Of a stretch of DNA of 37,583 nucleotides, positions 1-8,008 are shown piece after piece; the stretch's first letter is position 1; each line of letters starts with the position of its first letter. Position numbers and translations under genes: made by a program. The notes below the pieces were generated by a model. That model searched no databases. It was not told the origin of the DNA and worked only from the letters and a program-made list of their open reading frames with translations. Source of the DNA: Chlorobiaceae bacterium (GTDB taxonomy: Bacteria > Bacteroidota > Ignavibacteria > UBA10030 > SZUA-254); the NCBI GenBank assembly GCA_013824245.1, contig PNNN01000040.1:1-37583 (forward strand), written 5' to 3'.

Positions 1-52
1 TACAGTATAGCACTTTAATCACAACACCACATCGTCTGGACTGCCTATCCAT

Positions 53-76
53 CACCAGACAGGAGTCTGGTGTTTT
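53..76 (+). terminator. Rho-independent terminator-like hairpin
   Basis: An 8-bp perfect stem (CACCAGAC at 53-60 with GTCTGGTG at 65-72), a 4-base loop and a TTTT tail read as an intrinsic terminator on the plus strand. It would end a gene entering from the left edge, convergent with the minus-strand gene ending at 155. A third copy of the stem word (GTCTGG at 34-39) could pair with CCAGAC at 55-60 instead, so two alternative hairpins exist. It may also be a copy of a dispersed palindromic repeat. The rest of 77-154 shows nothing. Confidence 0.5.
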
Positions 77-154
77 AACGGCTTAATAAATTTACTTTGT
101 TATTCCAGATTGATTTAAAATGTCAGCGTAATCGAATTATTCTTCTGTAAATAA

Positions 155-595
155 TTATTTCAAATTCTCTAAATCGTCGATATCTTTAGGTCGTCCTACA
201 ATTTTTTTATTTATTTTAAGATGATCAAGCTGAATGAAATTCATTTTTAGATCATCAATCATCATTTCATTCTTTTTAGCAAAACATTCACCAAACGTGA
301 GTCCATCGACAGTTGTAACGATATCGATTCTAACAGGTGGATAGCCCAACTGGATTATTTTATATTCAGTCGAAAAATCCTTTTCGCTCAGATCAACTGT
401 GCTGAAACCAAAGTTACGTAATACATTCATCACTTTACGTGCGTTTTCCAATGAAGGTTTTACCCACACATCGAGATCGCCTGTTAATCGCGGATAGCCA
501 TAGAGAGCAACAGCGTAACCGCCAACAATCAGATACTCAACTTGGCTTTCGTTCAATAACCTTATAAACTCTCTGAAGTCTTCTTGGAATTTCAT
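155..595 (-). CDS. Nucleotidyltransferase-fold protein (MNT / DUF6036-like)
   Basis: This 146-residue protein has the core of the DNA polymerase beta-like nucleotidyltransferase fold. A glycine turn at residues 25-26 (VGGYAVALYG) leads to the metal-binding pair D40 and D42 in GDLDVWV, and a third acidic residue, D91, lies in VRIDIV. The family usually has Gly-Ser at the turn; here it is Gly-Gly. Proteins of this kind transfer nucleotides, often to protein partners in toxin-antitoxin pairs, but the substrate here is unknown. The start at 595 lies inside the upstream small gene (59-base overlap, different frame), has no clear Shine-Dalgarno and is probably translationally coupled. The domain call is good; a toxin or antitoxin role is inference. 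Confidence 0.75.
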   Translation of the reverse strand: MKFQEDFREFIRLLNESQVEYLIVGGYAVALYGYPRLTGDLDVWVKPSLENARKVMNVLRNFGFSTVDLSEKDFSTEYKIIQLGYPPVRIDIVTTVDGLTFGECFAKKNEMMIDDLKMNFIQLDHLKINKKIVGRPKDIDDLENLK

Positions 596-728
596 CGTGT
601 AAATCTAAATATTGTTCGAGTAATAATTTCACAGCGGCTAAGCGTTCTTCCTGTGAACGGCTTAGCCAATAATTCAAATCGTTGGTTCGTTGGTGTAAAT
701 CTAATTTTCTGACGACCGACTTATTCAT
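537..728 (-). CDS. Small protein paired with the nucleotidyltransferase
   Basis: This 63-residue basic protein begins MNKSVVRKLDLHQRT and contains NDLNYWLSRSQEERLAAVKLL, probably mostly helical. From memory, short proteins with this opening recur directly upstream of nucleotidyltransferase genes like the one at 155-595, so I treat the two as a unit; I cannot name a function. Its start is 6 bases after the ptrB stop, so it may be read from the ptrB transcript. Its last third (residues 45-63) is read in a second frame over the start of the nucleotidyltransferase gene. It could be the partner or substrate of that enzyme, which is inference. Confidence 0.65.
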   Translation of the reverse strand: MNKSVVRKLDLHQRTNDLNYWLSRSQEERLAAVKLLLEQYLDLHDEIPRRLQRVYKVIERKPS

Positions 729-734
729 ATAATT

Positions 735-2846
735 CTATTTGAATATTCCATACTGATATAAAATATACGCATAATCGAAAGCAATTTCACGCAAACGTTC
801 GTACCTGCCCGATGCGCCGCCATGACCCGCGCCCATATTAACCTTGAGCAAGACGATGTTGTTGTCTGTTTTCGTTGCCCTGAGCTTTGCTGCCCACTTC
901 GTTCCTTCCCAATAATTGACGCGTGGATCGTTGAATCCAACCTTCACAAGAATATTCGGATAGTTTACCGCTTTCACATTCACGTAGGGATCGTACGATT
1001 TCATATAATCGTAATAGACCTTCTCGTTCGGATTGCCCCACTCGAGATATTCCTGTGCTGTGTACATGAGACCGGCATCGAGCATAGTATTCAACGCATC
1101 GACGAATGGAACTGATGCAATCACCGCTTTGAATAAATCAGGTCGCATTGTTGTAACAGCACCCATCAACAAACCGCCTGCACTTCCTCCTGAAATTGTC
1201 AGCTTTTCTTTGCTTGTATATTTTTGACTGATGAGATGTTCAGCACATGCTATGAAATCGGTGAAAGTATTTTTCTTATTCAACAATTTACCGTTATCGT
1301 ACCACTCACGTCCCATATCGCCGCCGCCGCGAACGTGTGCTAAAGCTACGATCATTCCGCGATCGAGGTAACTCACCCGGCTCGAACTGAACGTCGGCTG
1401 GGTAGGCGACCCGTATGCGCCGTATCCGGTCAGATGAAGAGGTGCGGTGCCATCTTTTTTAACGTCCTTTTTATAAACAAGTGAGATAGGAACCTCCGTC
1501 CCATCATCAGCTTTTGCAAAAATTCTTTCCGACTGATACTGTAAAGGATCATAACCGCCAAGAACTTCCTGTTGTTTAATAAGTTTTCTCTCCTCAGTCT
1601 CCATATTATAATCAAATATGGAAGCAGGTTGAGTAAGCGACTGATAGCTGAAGCGGAAAATGTTTGTATCGAATACTCTATTGACGTTAGCATAAGCAGT
1701 GTACACCGGATCGGGGAATTCTATAAAATGACCCCTATCGTTACGCAGATCTACGACTCTCATCTTCTGTAAACCTCTATCACGCTCATACACAATCATG
1801 TAATTGGCGAAGAAATCAGTGCCTTCGAGCGTGACATTCTTCCGGTCTGGAATTACCTCTTCCCAATTATTTTCAATTGGATCGGCGATTGGGGCACGCA
1901 CAAGTCTGAATGTCGTCGCATCTTTATTCGTGCGTATGTAAAAATAATCTCCCCATTGATCTACGCTGTATTCATGATCGGGTTGTCGTGAAATAATAAC
2001 TTTAAACTCCGCAGTCGGGTCTGAAGCGTTAACATACCGCCACTCCGTGGAATTAAAAGCACTCGATACCATAAATATATACTTGTTGTTTCTTATACGA
2101 TCAATTCCAACCGTGTACAACGCATCTTTTTCTTCATATACTAACCGGTCTTCGGAAGATTTTGTACCCAGAGTATGACGATAAACTCTGTACGGTCGTT
2201 TCGCCGAATCCTCTACCGTATAGAAGATCGTTTTATTATCCATCGCCCATGTAAGGCTTTGCGTGTTCTCAACCCGATCGCTTAGAATATTGCCATCCGT
2301 CAAATTCTTCACATTGAGTATGTAATTTTCGGAACCGTTGGTATCGACGGAGAATGCAAGAAGATTTCCATCCGTACTGATATCCATCTGCGCTGTACGA
2401 TAGAAGCGATAACCTTTCGACATTTCATTCTGATCAAAATATATTTCTTCATTTGCATCGGTACTGCCTTTTTTTCGGCAGTAGATGGGATACTGCTTCC
2501 CTTTCTCGGTCCGCGTATGATAAAAGTATTCCCCATCGCGGTACGACGGATCCTGATCTGTTTCCTTTATGCGACTAACCATTTCGTTGTAAAGTGTTTC
2601 CTGAAATGCTTCGGTTGGCTTCATGGTCGCATCGGTGTAAGCATTTTCCGCCTTCAAATATTCGATAACCTCGGGATTGGTCCGGCTTTCATCTCTCAGC
2701 CAATAGTAATTATCGACCCGAACATCTCCATGAAGCGTATCGTATTTCGGAACGATCTTTGGAATGGGTGGCTGTTGAGTCCATCCATAACTGAAAAGAT
2801 TAAAAGTTAGAAAGATTGAAAAGATTATTTTATGTAAGTTTTTCAT
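735..2846 (-). CDS. ptrB: Oligopeptidase B (S9A prolyl oligopeptidase family), exported
   Basis: The protein is a serine peptidase of family S9A that cuts short peptides, in oligopeptidase B typically after Lys or Arg. Counting from the ATG at 2846 (703 residues), the triad is Ser555 in GGSAGG, Asp640 in FNDPRV and His675 in GAGHGG. The spacings of 85 and 35 residues equal those of E. coli oligopeptidase B. An N-terminal beta-propeller part (about 30-400) precedes the hydrolase domain. I prefer the ATG at 2846 over the one four codons earlier because a GGGA lies at a suitable distance and the protein then opens with a clean signal-like segment (MKNLHKIIFSIFLTFNLF). This suggests a periplasmic enzyme, unlike the cytosolic E. 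coli protein. It follows recN by 80 bases. Confidence 0.9.
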   Translation of the reverse strand: MKNLHKIIFSIFLTFNLFSYGWTQQPPIPKIVPKYDTLHGDVRVDNYYWLRDESRTNPEVIEYLKAENAYTDATMKPTEAFQETLYNEMVSRIKETDQDPSYRDGEYFYHTRTEKGKQYPIYCRKKGSTDANEEIYFDQNEMSKGYRFYRTAQMDISTDGNLLAFSVDTNGSENYILNVKNLTDGNILSDRVENTQSLTWAMDNKTIFYTVEDSAKRPYRVYRHTLGTKSSEDRLVYEEKDALYTVGIDRIRNNKYIFMVSSAFNSTEWRYVNASDPTAEFKVIISRQPDHEYSVDQWGDYFYIRTNKDATTFRLVRAPIADPIENNWEEVIPDRKNVTLEGTDFFANYMIVYERDRGLQKMRVVDLRNDRGHFIEFPDPVYTAYANVNRVFDTNIFRFSYQSLTQPASIFDYNMETEERKLIKQQEVLGGYDPLQYQSERIFAKADDGTEVPISLVYKKDVKKDGTAPLHLTGYGAYGSPTQPTFSSSRVSYLDRGMIVALAHVRGGGDMGREWYDNGKLLNKKNTFTDFIACAEHLISQKYTSKEKLTISGGSAGGLLMGAVTTMRPDLFKAVIASVPFVDALNTMLDAGLMYTAQEYLEWGNPNEKVYYDYMKSYDPYVNVKAVNYPNILVKVGFNDPRVNYWEGTKWAAKLRATKTDNNIVLLKVNMGAGHGGASGRYERLREIAFDYAYILYQYGIFK

Positions 2847-2926
2847 ATAGAATCCCATAAATGATTATATAAATTATTAAAATTTCAAAAACAAAATACT
2901 CAATGCTCTTGGCTCTCCGCTTTTAG

Positions 2927-4633
2927 CTATTTTATACCCATCAACTCTCTCGCACTTTCCAGCCCGCTCTTTGTTACTTCCTCGCCGCTCATCAACTTAG
3001 CAACTTCTTCAACCCGTGCTTCGATATCCAGCTTGCGGATCGTAGTGACGGCGCGTTGTTTGTCTCCCGTCTTTTCTACGACAAAATGTATATCAGCAAA
3101 ACCTGCAATTTGCGGAAGATGGGTAATTGCGATGACTTGATGGAATTGTGACAGCTTCTTCAAACTTTGCCCGACTGCCTGAGCAATTCTGCCGCTCACG
3201 CCGACATCTATTTCATCGAAGATGAGAAGCGGCAATCTATCGGATTTGGCGAGAATCATTTTCATTGCGAGCATTATGCGTGATATTTCACCACCCGACG
3301 CAACCTTGACAAGCGGCTTCGGATCTTCACCGATGTTTGTTGATATATAAAACTCGATGAAGTCCATACCCTTTGATGTTGAATCGAGCCATTCTTTACC
3401 TGATTTTATAATGGCATCCTCTTTATTGGATGCAGCCGATGTGGTTATATTCGTTTCGAACTCGCCATTTGGAATTCCAAGCTCCGCTAAAACTTTGATT
3501 ACTGCTTTGTTTGCTTTCTTCGCTACTTCGTGTCGTTTACTTGATAACCGTTGTGCAATTTCTGATGCAACTTTGCGCTCAACATCAATTTGTTTTTGCA
3601 AGGATGAGATTTCAATATGGAAATTATTAGCTAACTCAAATTCATGTCCAATTTTCTCACGGTGCTGAATCACGGTTTCAAGCGAACCTCCATATTTTTT
3701 CTTCAGCAACGTAATATTTCCCAGCCGATCCCGAATTTCCTCAAGCCGTGCCGGATTAAATTCTATCTTTGAATTATACTGCTGTATGAATTTTGCCAGC
3801 TCATCCACAATTGCCGCAGCAGAATTTGCCTCCTTTTTTGGCTCTTCAAATGAGGTATCTATCGCCGCAAGATTTTCAAGTTCATTACGCGCCAGAATTA
3901 TCTGATCGTGCACAGCATTGTCGCTTTCATACAAAATCTGATACAATCGCTCGGTTGCGCTGAAAAGTCGTTCTGCGTTCTCTAAAATTCTTAGTTCATT
4001 CTCCAACTCACTCTCTTCACCCGCGTGCGGATTTACCGCATCAATCTCTTTTATCTGAAATTCGTACAATGAACGCCGTTCCATCAACTGCTGTTCTTTG
4101 GCTTTCAAATTTTTAAGCCGGCTTAGCAACTCGTGCGCTTTAGAGTAGGCATTGGCGAATTCTTTTACCAATCCATCTAAGTTTCCATAATCATCTAAAA
4201 GATCAATGTGAGTTTCGGTTCTCAACAACGATTGATGTTCGTGCTGTCCGTGCAAATCGACCAGCATATCTCCAACTTCTTTGAGTGTCGCGGTTGTGGT
4301 TGGAGTATCATTAATAAACGAACGGCTTTGTCCTTTAATGGAGACCTCACGCCTGAGAATAAGCTCGTCGGAGAATTCAATTTCGTTTTGAGTAAGGAAT
4401 GATTTTAGTTTTTGATTTCCGGAAACTTGGAACAATCCTTCAGCTATAGCTTTGTCGGCGCCTTTTCGCACAGCGTCTGTATCGGCGCGTTCACCAAGAA
4501 TGAGACTCAGCGCGTCAATTATAATTGACTTGCCGGCTCCGGTTTCGCCCGTGATGATATTCAATCCGCGCTCGAACTCTACGTTCAGTTCTTCAATCAG
4601 CGCATAATTTTTTATGAAGAGGGTTTTAAGCAT
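2927..4633 (-). CDS. recN: DNA repair protein RecN
   Basis: RecN is an SMC-like ATPase that acts at double-strand breaks in recombinational repair. The 568 residues show a Walker A site GETGAGKS at 29-36, a central coiled-coil region with charged heptads (about 150-370), the ABC signature in VASGGEISR and a Walker B strand LLIFDEIDVGVSG, followed by a His-switch region (ITHLPQIAGFAD). Length is close to the E. coli protein (553). It stands apart from its neighbours by about 150 bases upstream and 80 downstream, so it may have its own promoter. No LexA-type operator was recognised upstream. Confidence 0.96.
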   Translation of the reverse strand: MLKTLFIKNYALIEELNVEFERGLNIITGETGAGKSIIIDALSLILGERADTDAVRKGADKAIAEGLFQVSGNQKLKSFLTQNEIEFSDELILRREVSIKGQSRSFINDTPTTTATLKEVGDMLVDLHGQHEHQSLLRTETHIDLLDDYGNLDGLVKEFANAYSKAHELLSRLKNLKAKEQQLMERRSLYEFQIKEIDAVNPHAGEESELENELRILENAERLFSATERLYQILYESDNAVHDQIILARNELENLAAIDTSFEEPKKEANSAAAIVDELAKFIQQYNSKIEFNPARLEEIRDRLGNITLLKKKYGGSLETVIQHREKIGHEFELANNFHIEISSLQKQIDVERKVASEIAQRLSSKRHEVAKKANKAVIKVLAELGIPNGEFETNITTSAASNKEDAIIKSGKEWLDSTSKGMDFIEFYISTNIGEDPKPLVKVASGGEISRIMLAMKMILAKSDRLPLLIFDEIDVGVSGRIAQAVGQSLKKLSQFHQVIAITHLPQIAGFADIHFVVEKTGDKQRAVTTIRKLDIEARVEEVAKLMSGEEVTKSGLESARELMGIK

Positions 4634-4652
4634 AGAAAAAGTTTGTGAAAAT

Positions 4653-4705
4653 CCGACTCATAATCGGACGAGTTAGCCGACTCATGAAGTCCATCTACCA
4701 GATGG
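4653..4705. repeat. Intergenic palindromic repeat
   Basis: A 9-base word CCGACTCAT occurs twice (4653-4661 and 4677-4685) with inverted pieces between (CCGA/TCGG; ACTC/GAGT). It is followed by a 6-bp hairpin (CCATCT/AGATGG at 4691-4705, 3-base loop). The density of pairing suggests a dispersed repeat between recN and the mqnA-like gene. The first hairpin happens to resemble a tRNA-Met anticodon arm, but no tRNA is present. Confidence 0.45.
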
Positions 4706-4744
4706 CTCTACCAATTTGTAATAATTGTTATCAATTTAATGAAT

Positions 4745-4764
4745 TTTCTTGAATATTCAAGAAA
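4745..4764. repeat. Perfect 20-bp palindrome
   Basis: TTTCTTGAATATTCAAGAAA is its own reverse complement. It lies 18 bases beyond the stop of the mqnA-like gene and about 110 bases upstream of the recN start. It could be a protein-binding operator for recN or a weak AT-rich terminator for the translation operon. There is no GC core or T-run, so a terminator is the less likely reading. Confidence 0.4.
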
Positions 4765-4781
4765 TCAGAGAGGTTGATTTT

Positions 4782-5504
4782 TTAAGCAAAAAACTTTACA
4801 TCCGGTAGGTCTTTTAAAATGCCATGGTAGTACGCTATTCCAAAAAACTCTTTCAGTGATTCGATTGCTTCATCCGTTAAATCATATTGAAATTGCTGTA
4901 TGTTATCATTCGGCATGATATGGTTTTTACCTGCAGCAATAATAATTTTCATTTCATCTTTGGTGAAATGCTCATCCCTGCTAACCCATATTCCATGCAC
5001 AAACGGCAAACCGGATATATCTATCCATTCATCAACAAGATCGATTTTGTTCGTCTTATCTTTCAAACCGAGAGCAATATCACCAACAGCAAGATAGCTA
5101 TCGTAATGTTTAAGCGCGGTGTGTGGATCCATTGAGACCGGAATCAGTTTTGGTTTCGTATCGTACTTTTCCGACAAAATTATACTGGTAAGAACAATTT
5201 CAGAAGTGGAAGCCGGATCGAACGCAATCGATTCTATTCTATGTTTATTTTCATTGAAATAGAGAAAGATCGAGTTACTGTCTTCATCAGACACGGCGGC
5301 AACGTCGGGAAGAATTTTATACAAAGAATAATCTTTTGCATAATCGATTGGAGATAAAAAAGCTCCGTCGATATTTTTCGCACGGAGCTTTATTGCAAGT
5401 TGTGCAGATGAATCGCAGACGAGTGTAAATATTTCGTTATTCTTCAGTGCGGCAAAAAGTGGTTGAGCATAAGCATCTGCAATTATGCCAAGTCGTTTTT
5501 GCAC
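4782..5504 (-). CDS. MqnA/MqnD-family protein (periplasmic-binding fold)
   Basis: MqnA is chorismate dehydratase, the first step of the futalosine route to menaquinone, and its fold is that of solute-binding proteins. Conserved family features seen here are the loop ASTSEIV (residues about 98-104), VGDIALGL and DLVDEWIDISGLPFVHGIW. The N-terminal family signature (G-x-V-S-Y-L-N-x-x-P-L) is altered to GIIADAYAQPL, and at 240 residues it is shorter than most MqnA proteins. It has no signal peptide. It starts 4 bases after the rplS stop and is therefore probably co-transcribed with the translation genes. I assign the family with fair confidence; activity as MqnA is doubtful. Confidence 0.65.
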   Translation of the reverse strand: MQKRLGIIADAYAQPLFAALKNNEIFTLVCDSSAQLAIKLRAKNIDGAFLSPIDYAKDYSLYKILPDVAAVSDEDSNSIFLYFNENKHRIESIAFDPASTSEIVLTSIILSEKYDTKPKLIPVSMDPHTALKHYDSYLAVGDIALGLKDKTNKIDLVDEWIDISGLPFVHGIWVSRDEHFTKDEMKIIIAAGKNHIMPNDNIQQFQYDLTDEAIESLKEFFGIAYYHGILKDLPDVKFFA

Positions 5505-5508
5505 CGTA

Positions 5509-5853
5509 TTAATCTGCTGATGTTTTCAAGCGGATTTGTTTGGCGGCAAGAGTGCGCAGGTAATACATCTTTGCGCGTCTGACTCTTCCTTCTTTCATCA
5601 GGTCGATTTTCGCTATACGCGGTGAATGAAGCGGGAATATTCTTTCAACGCCGACACCATTCGAAATCTTCCGAACTGTAAATGTTGCCCTTAAACCAGA
5701 GCCATGCCGTCCGATCACTACACCCTGAAATTGTTGGATGCGTTCTTTATCTCCTTCGATAACGCGCACGTGAACGTTAATAGTGTCGCCAGCTTTGAAT
5801 TGCGGTAGATCCGACTTCATCTGAGTGGCTTCGACTAATTTTATTTTATCCAT
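5509..5853 (-). CDS. rplS: 50S ribosomal protein L19
   Basis: L19 sits at the interface of the two ribosomal subunits. The 114 residues match the full family length, with the hallmark [52 protein letters not shown] and the basic end [19 protein letters not shown]. It lies 27 bases after trmD, the usual order, and is followed after 4 bases by the mqnA-like gene. Confidence 0.98.
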   Translation of the reverse strand: MDKIKLVEATQMKSDLPQFKAGDTINVHVRVIEGDKERIQQFQGVVIGRHGSGLRATFTVRKISNGVGVERIFPLHSPRIAKIDLMKEGRVRRAKMYYLRTLAAKQIRLKTSAD

Positions 5854-5880
5854 TGCTGAATCTCCTTCATGATTTTTGAT

Positions 5881-6561
5881 TTAAACTTTTTTTCTTTCAT
5901 CTGTACGTCTAATGCGCTGTTCTTTTCGCCAATTCGCTATCGCTTTATGATCGCCCGATAACAAAACATCGGGTACTTGCATATCGCGATACACAGCAGG
6001 TTTGGTGTAATGCGGACAATCAAATAAACCATCCTGAAACGAATCGGTTAACATCGATTCTCCGTCACCTAAAACACCGGGAATCAACCGCACTAAAGCA
6101 TCAACAAGAACCGCCGCGGCAAGCTCACCTCCTGTGAGCACATAATCGCCGATTGAAATTTCTTTTGTAATCAATTTCTGACGAACGCGGTGATCGATTC
6201 CTTTATAATGTCCGCATAAAAGCAGCAAATTTTTCTTCATCGACAAATTGTTGGCGAGCGATTGATTAAATTTCTCGCCGTCAGCCGACAAATAAATCAC
6301 TTCATCGTAGCTGCGTTTAGATTGAAGCGATTCGATACATTCAAAAATCGGTTCCGGCTTCAATATCATTCCGGCTCCGCCGCCATAAGGTGTATCGTCT
6401 ATTGTCTTATGTTTATCGTGCGTGTACTTTCGCAGATCATGCAGACGAATTGTAACTAATTTTTTCTTTTTTGCCTGCCGGATAATACTTTCGCCAAGCG
6501 GACTTCGCAATAACTTCGGTAAACCTGTAACGATATCGATGCGAATCGAACTCTCATTCAT
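5881..6561 (-). CDS. trmD: tRNA (guanine-37-N1)-methyltransferase TrmD
   Basis: TrmD methylates G37 next to the anticodon with S-adenosylmethionine and so guards the reading frame. The trefoil-knot SAM site is visible as LLCGHYKGIDHRV (115-125) and SIGDYVLTGGE (136-146), and the catalytic region as QDGLFDCPHYTKP. At 226 residues it is slightly shorter than the E. coli enzyme. It opens with RIDIVTGLPKLL where many homologues have an F-P-x-M-F turn. The start overlaps the rimM stop by 8 bases (ATGAATGA), so the two are translationally coupled. Confidence 0.97.
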   Translation of the reverse strand: MNESSIRIDIVTGLPKLLRSPLGESIIRQAKKKKLVTIRLHDLRKYTHDKHKTIDDTPYGGGAGMILKPEPIFECIESLQSKRSYDEVIYLSADGEKFNQSLANNLSMKKNLLLLCGHYKGIDHRVRQKLITKEISIGDYVLTGGELAAAVLVDALVRLIPGVLGDGESMLTDSFQDGLFDCPHYTKPAVYRDMQVPDVLLSGDHKAIANWRKEQRIRRTDERKKV

Positions 6562-7105
6562 TTATTAATCCTTCAATCGGATCAATAATTATTTTTTTCA
6601 TTTCAATATCCACATCACGAATAAACTCTTTAACTACAGGCAGATAAAAATTATCCTGCCCTCGATTTATCACCCAAACATCCTGAGCGGGGAGTTTAAG
6701 AACATCTTCAACAAAACCTAACAGGTCACCTTGAGCCGAATATACTTCACATCCGATAACATCATGCACAAAATATCTACCCTGCTTAGGAGAACTAATA
6801 TTTTTTTTATCGACAAAAATTAACTGCCCGATGAAAGAAGAGGCGGTGTTCTTGTCGGAAATTCCGCGTATCGCTATAACAACAGATTTATGTTGCTCTT
6901 CTAACGCTTCAATCTCTGCAGGTTTAGCATCAGATTCATTTAAACCGATTCTTACATCGCGTAAATTTTTCAGGTTAAAGTGATCTTTTGAAAATATTTG
7001 AATTTTCAATTTACCTTTTACCCCGAAGCAACCGGTTATTTTAGCAACAGCGAAAAAACGTTGATCGACGCCTTTATCAGCAGAATGAGTTTTAACTTCG
7101 CTCAA
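6554..7105 (-). CDS. rimM: Ribosome maturation factor RimM
   Basis: RimM binds S19 and helps assemble the head of the 30S subunit. The N-terminal barrel is recognised by FAVAKITGCFGVKGKLKI (about 18-35) and the C-terminal PRC-like barrel by GRYFVHDVIGCEVYSAQGDLLGFVEDV and the end PVVKEFIRDVDIEMKKIII. The length of 183 is normal. It sits 33 bases after the KH-protein gene and overlaps trmD, the standard neighbourhood. Confidence 0.95.
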   Translation of the reverse strand: MSEVKTHSADKGVDQRFFAVAKITGCFGVKGKLKIQIFSKDHFNLKNLRDVRIGLNESDAKPAEIEALEEQHKSVVIAIRGISDKNTASSFIGQLIFVDKKNISSPKQGRYFVHDVIGCEVYSAQGDLLGFVEDVLKLPAQDVWVINRGQDNFYLPVVKEFIRDVDIEMKKIIIDPIEGLINE

Positions 7106-7138
7106 AACTTGCCCGATGAAGATTTGTGTTCGTGCGGC

Positions 7139-7369
7139 TCAATCAACCACTTCAACGGCGACTTTTTTCCCGTACTTCTTTCCAACCGCTGCAGCCAATG
7201 TCCGCAACGCGAACGCTGTTCTTCCTCTTTTACCGATAACTTTTCCAATATCGGTTGGTTGTACCTTGAGCTTGATGATGAGTTTATCATTTTTCATTTC
7301 TTCCTCGATCACCACTCCATCAGGTTGATCAACAAGCTGTTTTGCAATGTACTCGACGAATTCTTTCAT
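7139..7369 (-). CDS. khpA: KH-domain RNA-binding protein (KhpA/YlqC family)
   Basis: This 76-residue single KH domain binds RNA through the GxxG loop, seen as GKRG at 46-49 in IGKVIGKRGR. KhpA-type proteins act as small RNA chaperones and are normally encoded between rpsP and rimM, as here. I start it at the ATG at 7369 (MKEFVEYIAK) rather than four codons earlier because a strong GGAGGG ends 4 bases before it. About 150 bases without a gene separate it from rpsP upstream; I see no terminator or clear promoter there. Confidence 0.93.
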   Translation of the reverse strand: MKEFVEYIAKQLVDQPDGVVIEEEMKNDKLIIKLKVQPTDIGKVIGKRGRTAFALRTLAAAVGKKYGKKVAVEVVD

Positions 7370-7373
7370 GAGA

Positions 7374-7379
7374 CCCTCC
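7374..7379 (-). promoter_or_regulatory. Strong ribosome binding site for the KH protein
   Basis: GGAGGG on the minus strand ends 4 bases before the ATG at 7369. It is the best Shine-Dalgarno in the translation operon and decides the start of the KH-domain gene. Confidence 0.7.
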
Positions 7380-7523
7380 ATTCATGGATTCACGCCATCG
7401 AATCTCTACGACATCATTCTACTAAGTACCATCGTATCCACGAGATCCTTTGCACCAACGACTGCGGGATGGTTTCAGTTATGAGTTAATGAATTATAGT
7501 TACAAAACTCGTTGTTCAGTTGT

Positions 7524-7964
7524 TTAAGACGCTGGCGTTTCTGTTACAGGTGCCGGAGCTGCCACCGGTGTTTCGGTTGGCTTGCGTTTTTTCTTCAGTA
7601 CTTCCTTGCGGCGGGCTTTCTTTGCCGCTTCACGCGTAAGCTTCTCACCTTGCAGAGCTTGCCATTTCTCTAATTCGGCGACCATTGTCGGTTCGTCTAC
7701 ACCTTTCTTCAATAATCGCCACTTGAGCCAGAGACCTTTTCGTTTTAATAAACTTCGGACAGTATCGGTCGGTTCGGCGCCGCGCTTTAACCATGTAAAG
7801 AGCCGCGTCTCGTTAATCTCTATACCGATCGGACTGAGGAGCGGGTTGTATGCACCAACTGCCTCAAGAAATCTCCCGCTACGTGATGTGCGGGAATCTG
7901 CCGCTACGATTTTATATATCGGCTTTTTTTTCTTCCCTATACGCCGTAATCGTAACTTTACCAA
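7524..7964 (-). CDS. rpsP: 30S ribosomal protein S16 with C-terminal extension
   Basis: S16 is needed early in 30S assembly. Residues 1 to about 85 are the S16 domain (MVKLRLRRIGKKKKPIYKIV, DSRTSRSGRFLEAVGAYNPL, RLFTWLKRGAEPTDTVRSLL). Residues 86-146 are an added tail, first helical and Lys/Arg/Glu-rich (LTREAAKKARRKEVLKKKRK), then Pro/Ala/Thr-rich. Standard S16 is about 80-90 residues; tails of this style are common in the Bacteroidota/Chlorobi group. It follows ffh by 44 bases. Confidence 0.97.
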   Translation of the reverse strand: MVKLRLRRIGKKKKPIYKIVAADSRTSRSGRFLEAVGAYNPLLSPIGIEINETRLFTWLKRGAEPTDTVRSLLKRKGLWLKWRLLKKGVDEPTMVAELEKWQALQGEKLTREAAKKARRKEVLKKKRKPTETPVAAPAPVTETPAS

Positions 7965-8008
7965 TTTTTTTACTCCTATCTTTTAAATGATTATTATGTA
8001 ATTAAAAT

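Noticed and set aside
4653-4667. tRNA-Met-like anticodon arm (CCGA-CTCATAA-TCGG)
   Set aside because: No D-arm, T-arm or acceptor stem lies at the proper distances on either strand; the match is confined to 15 bases.
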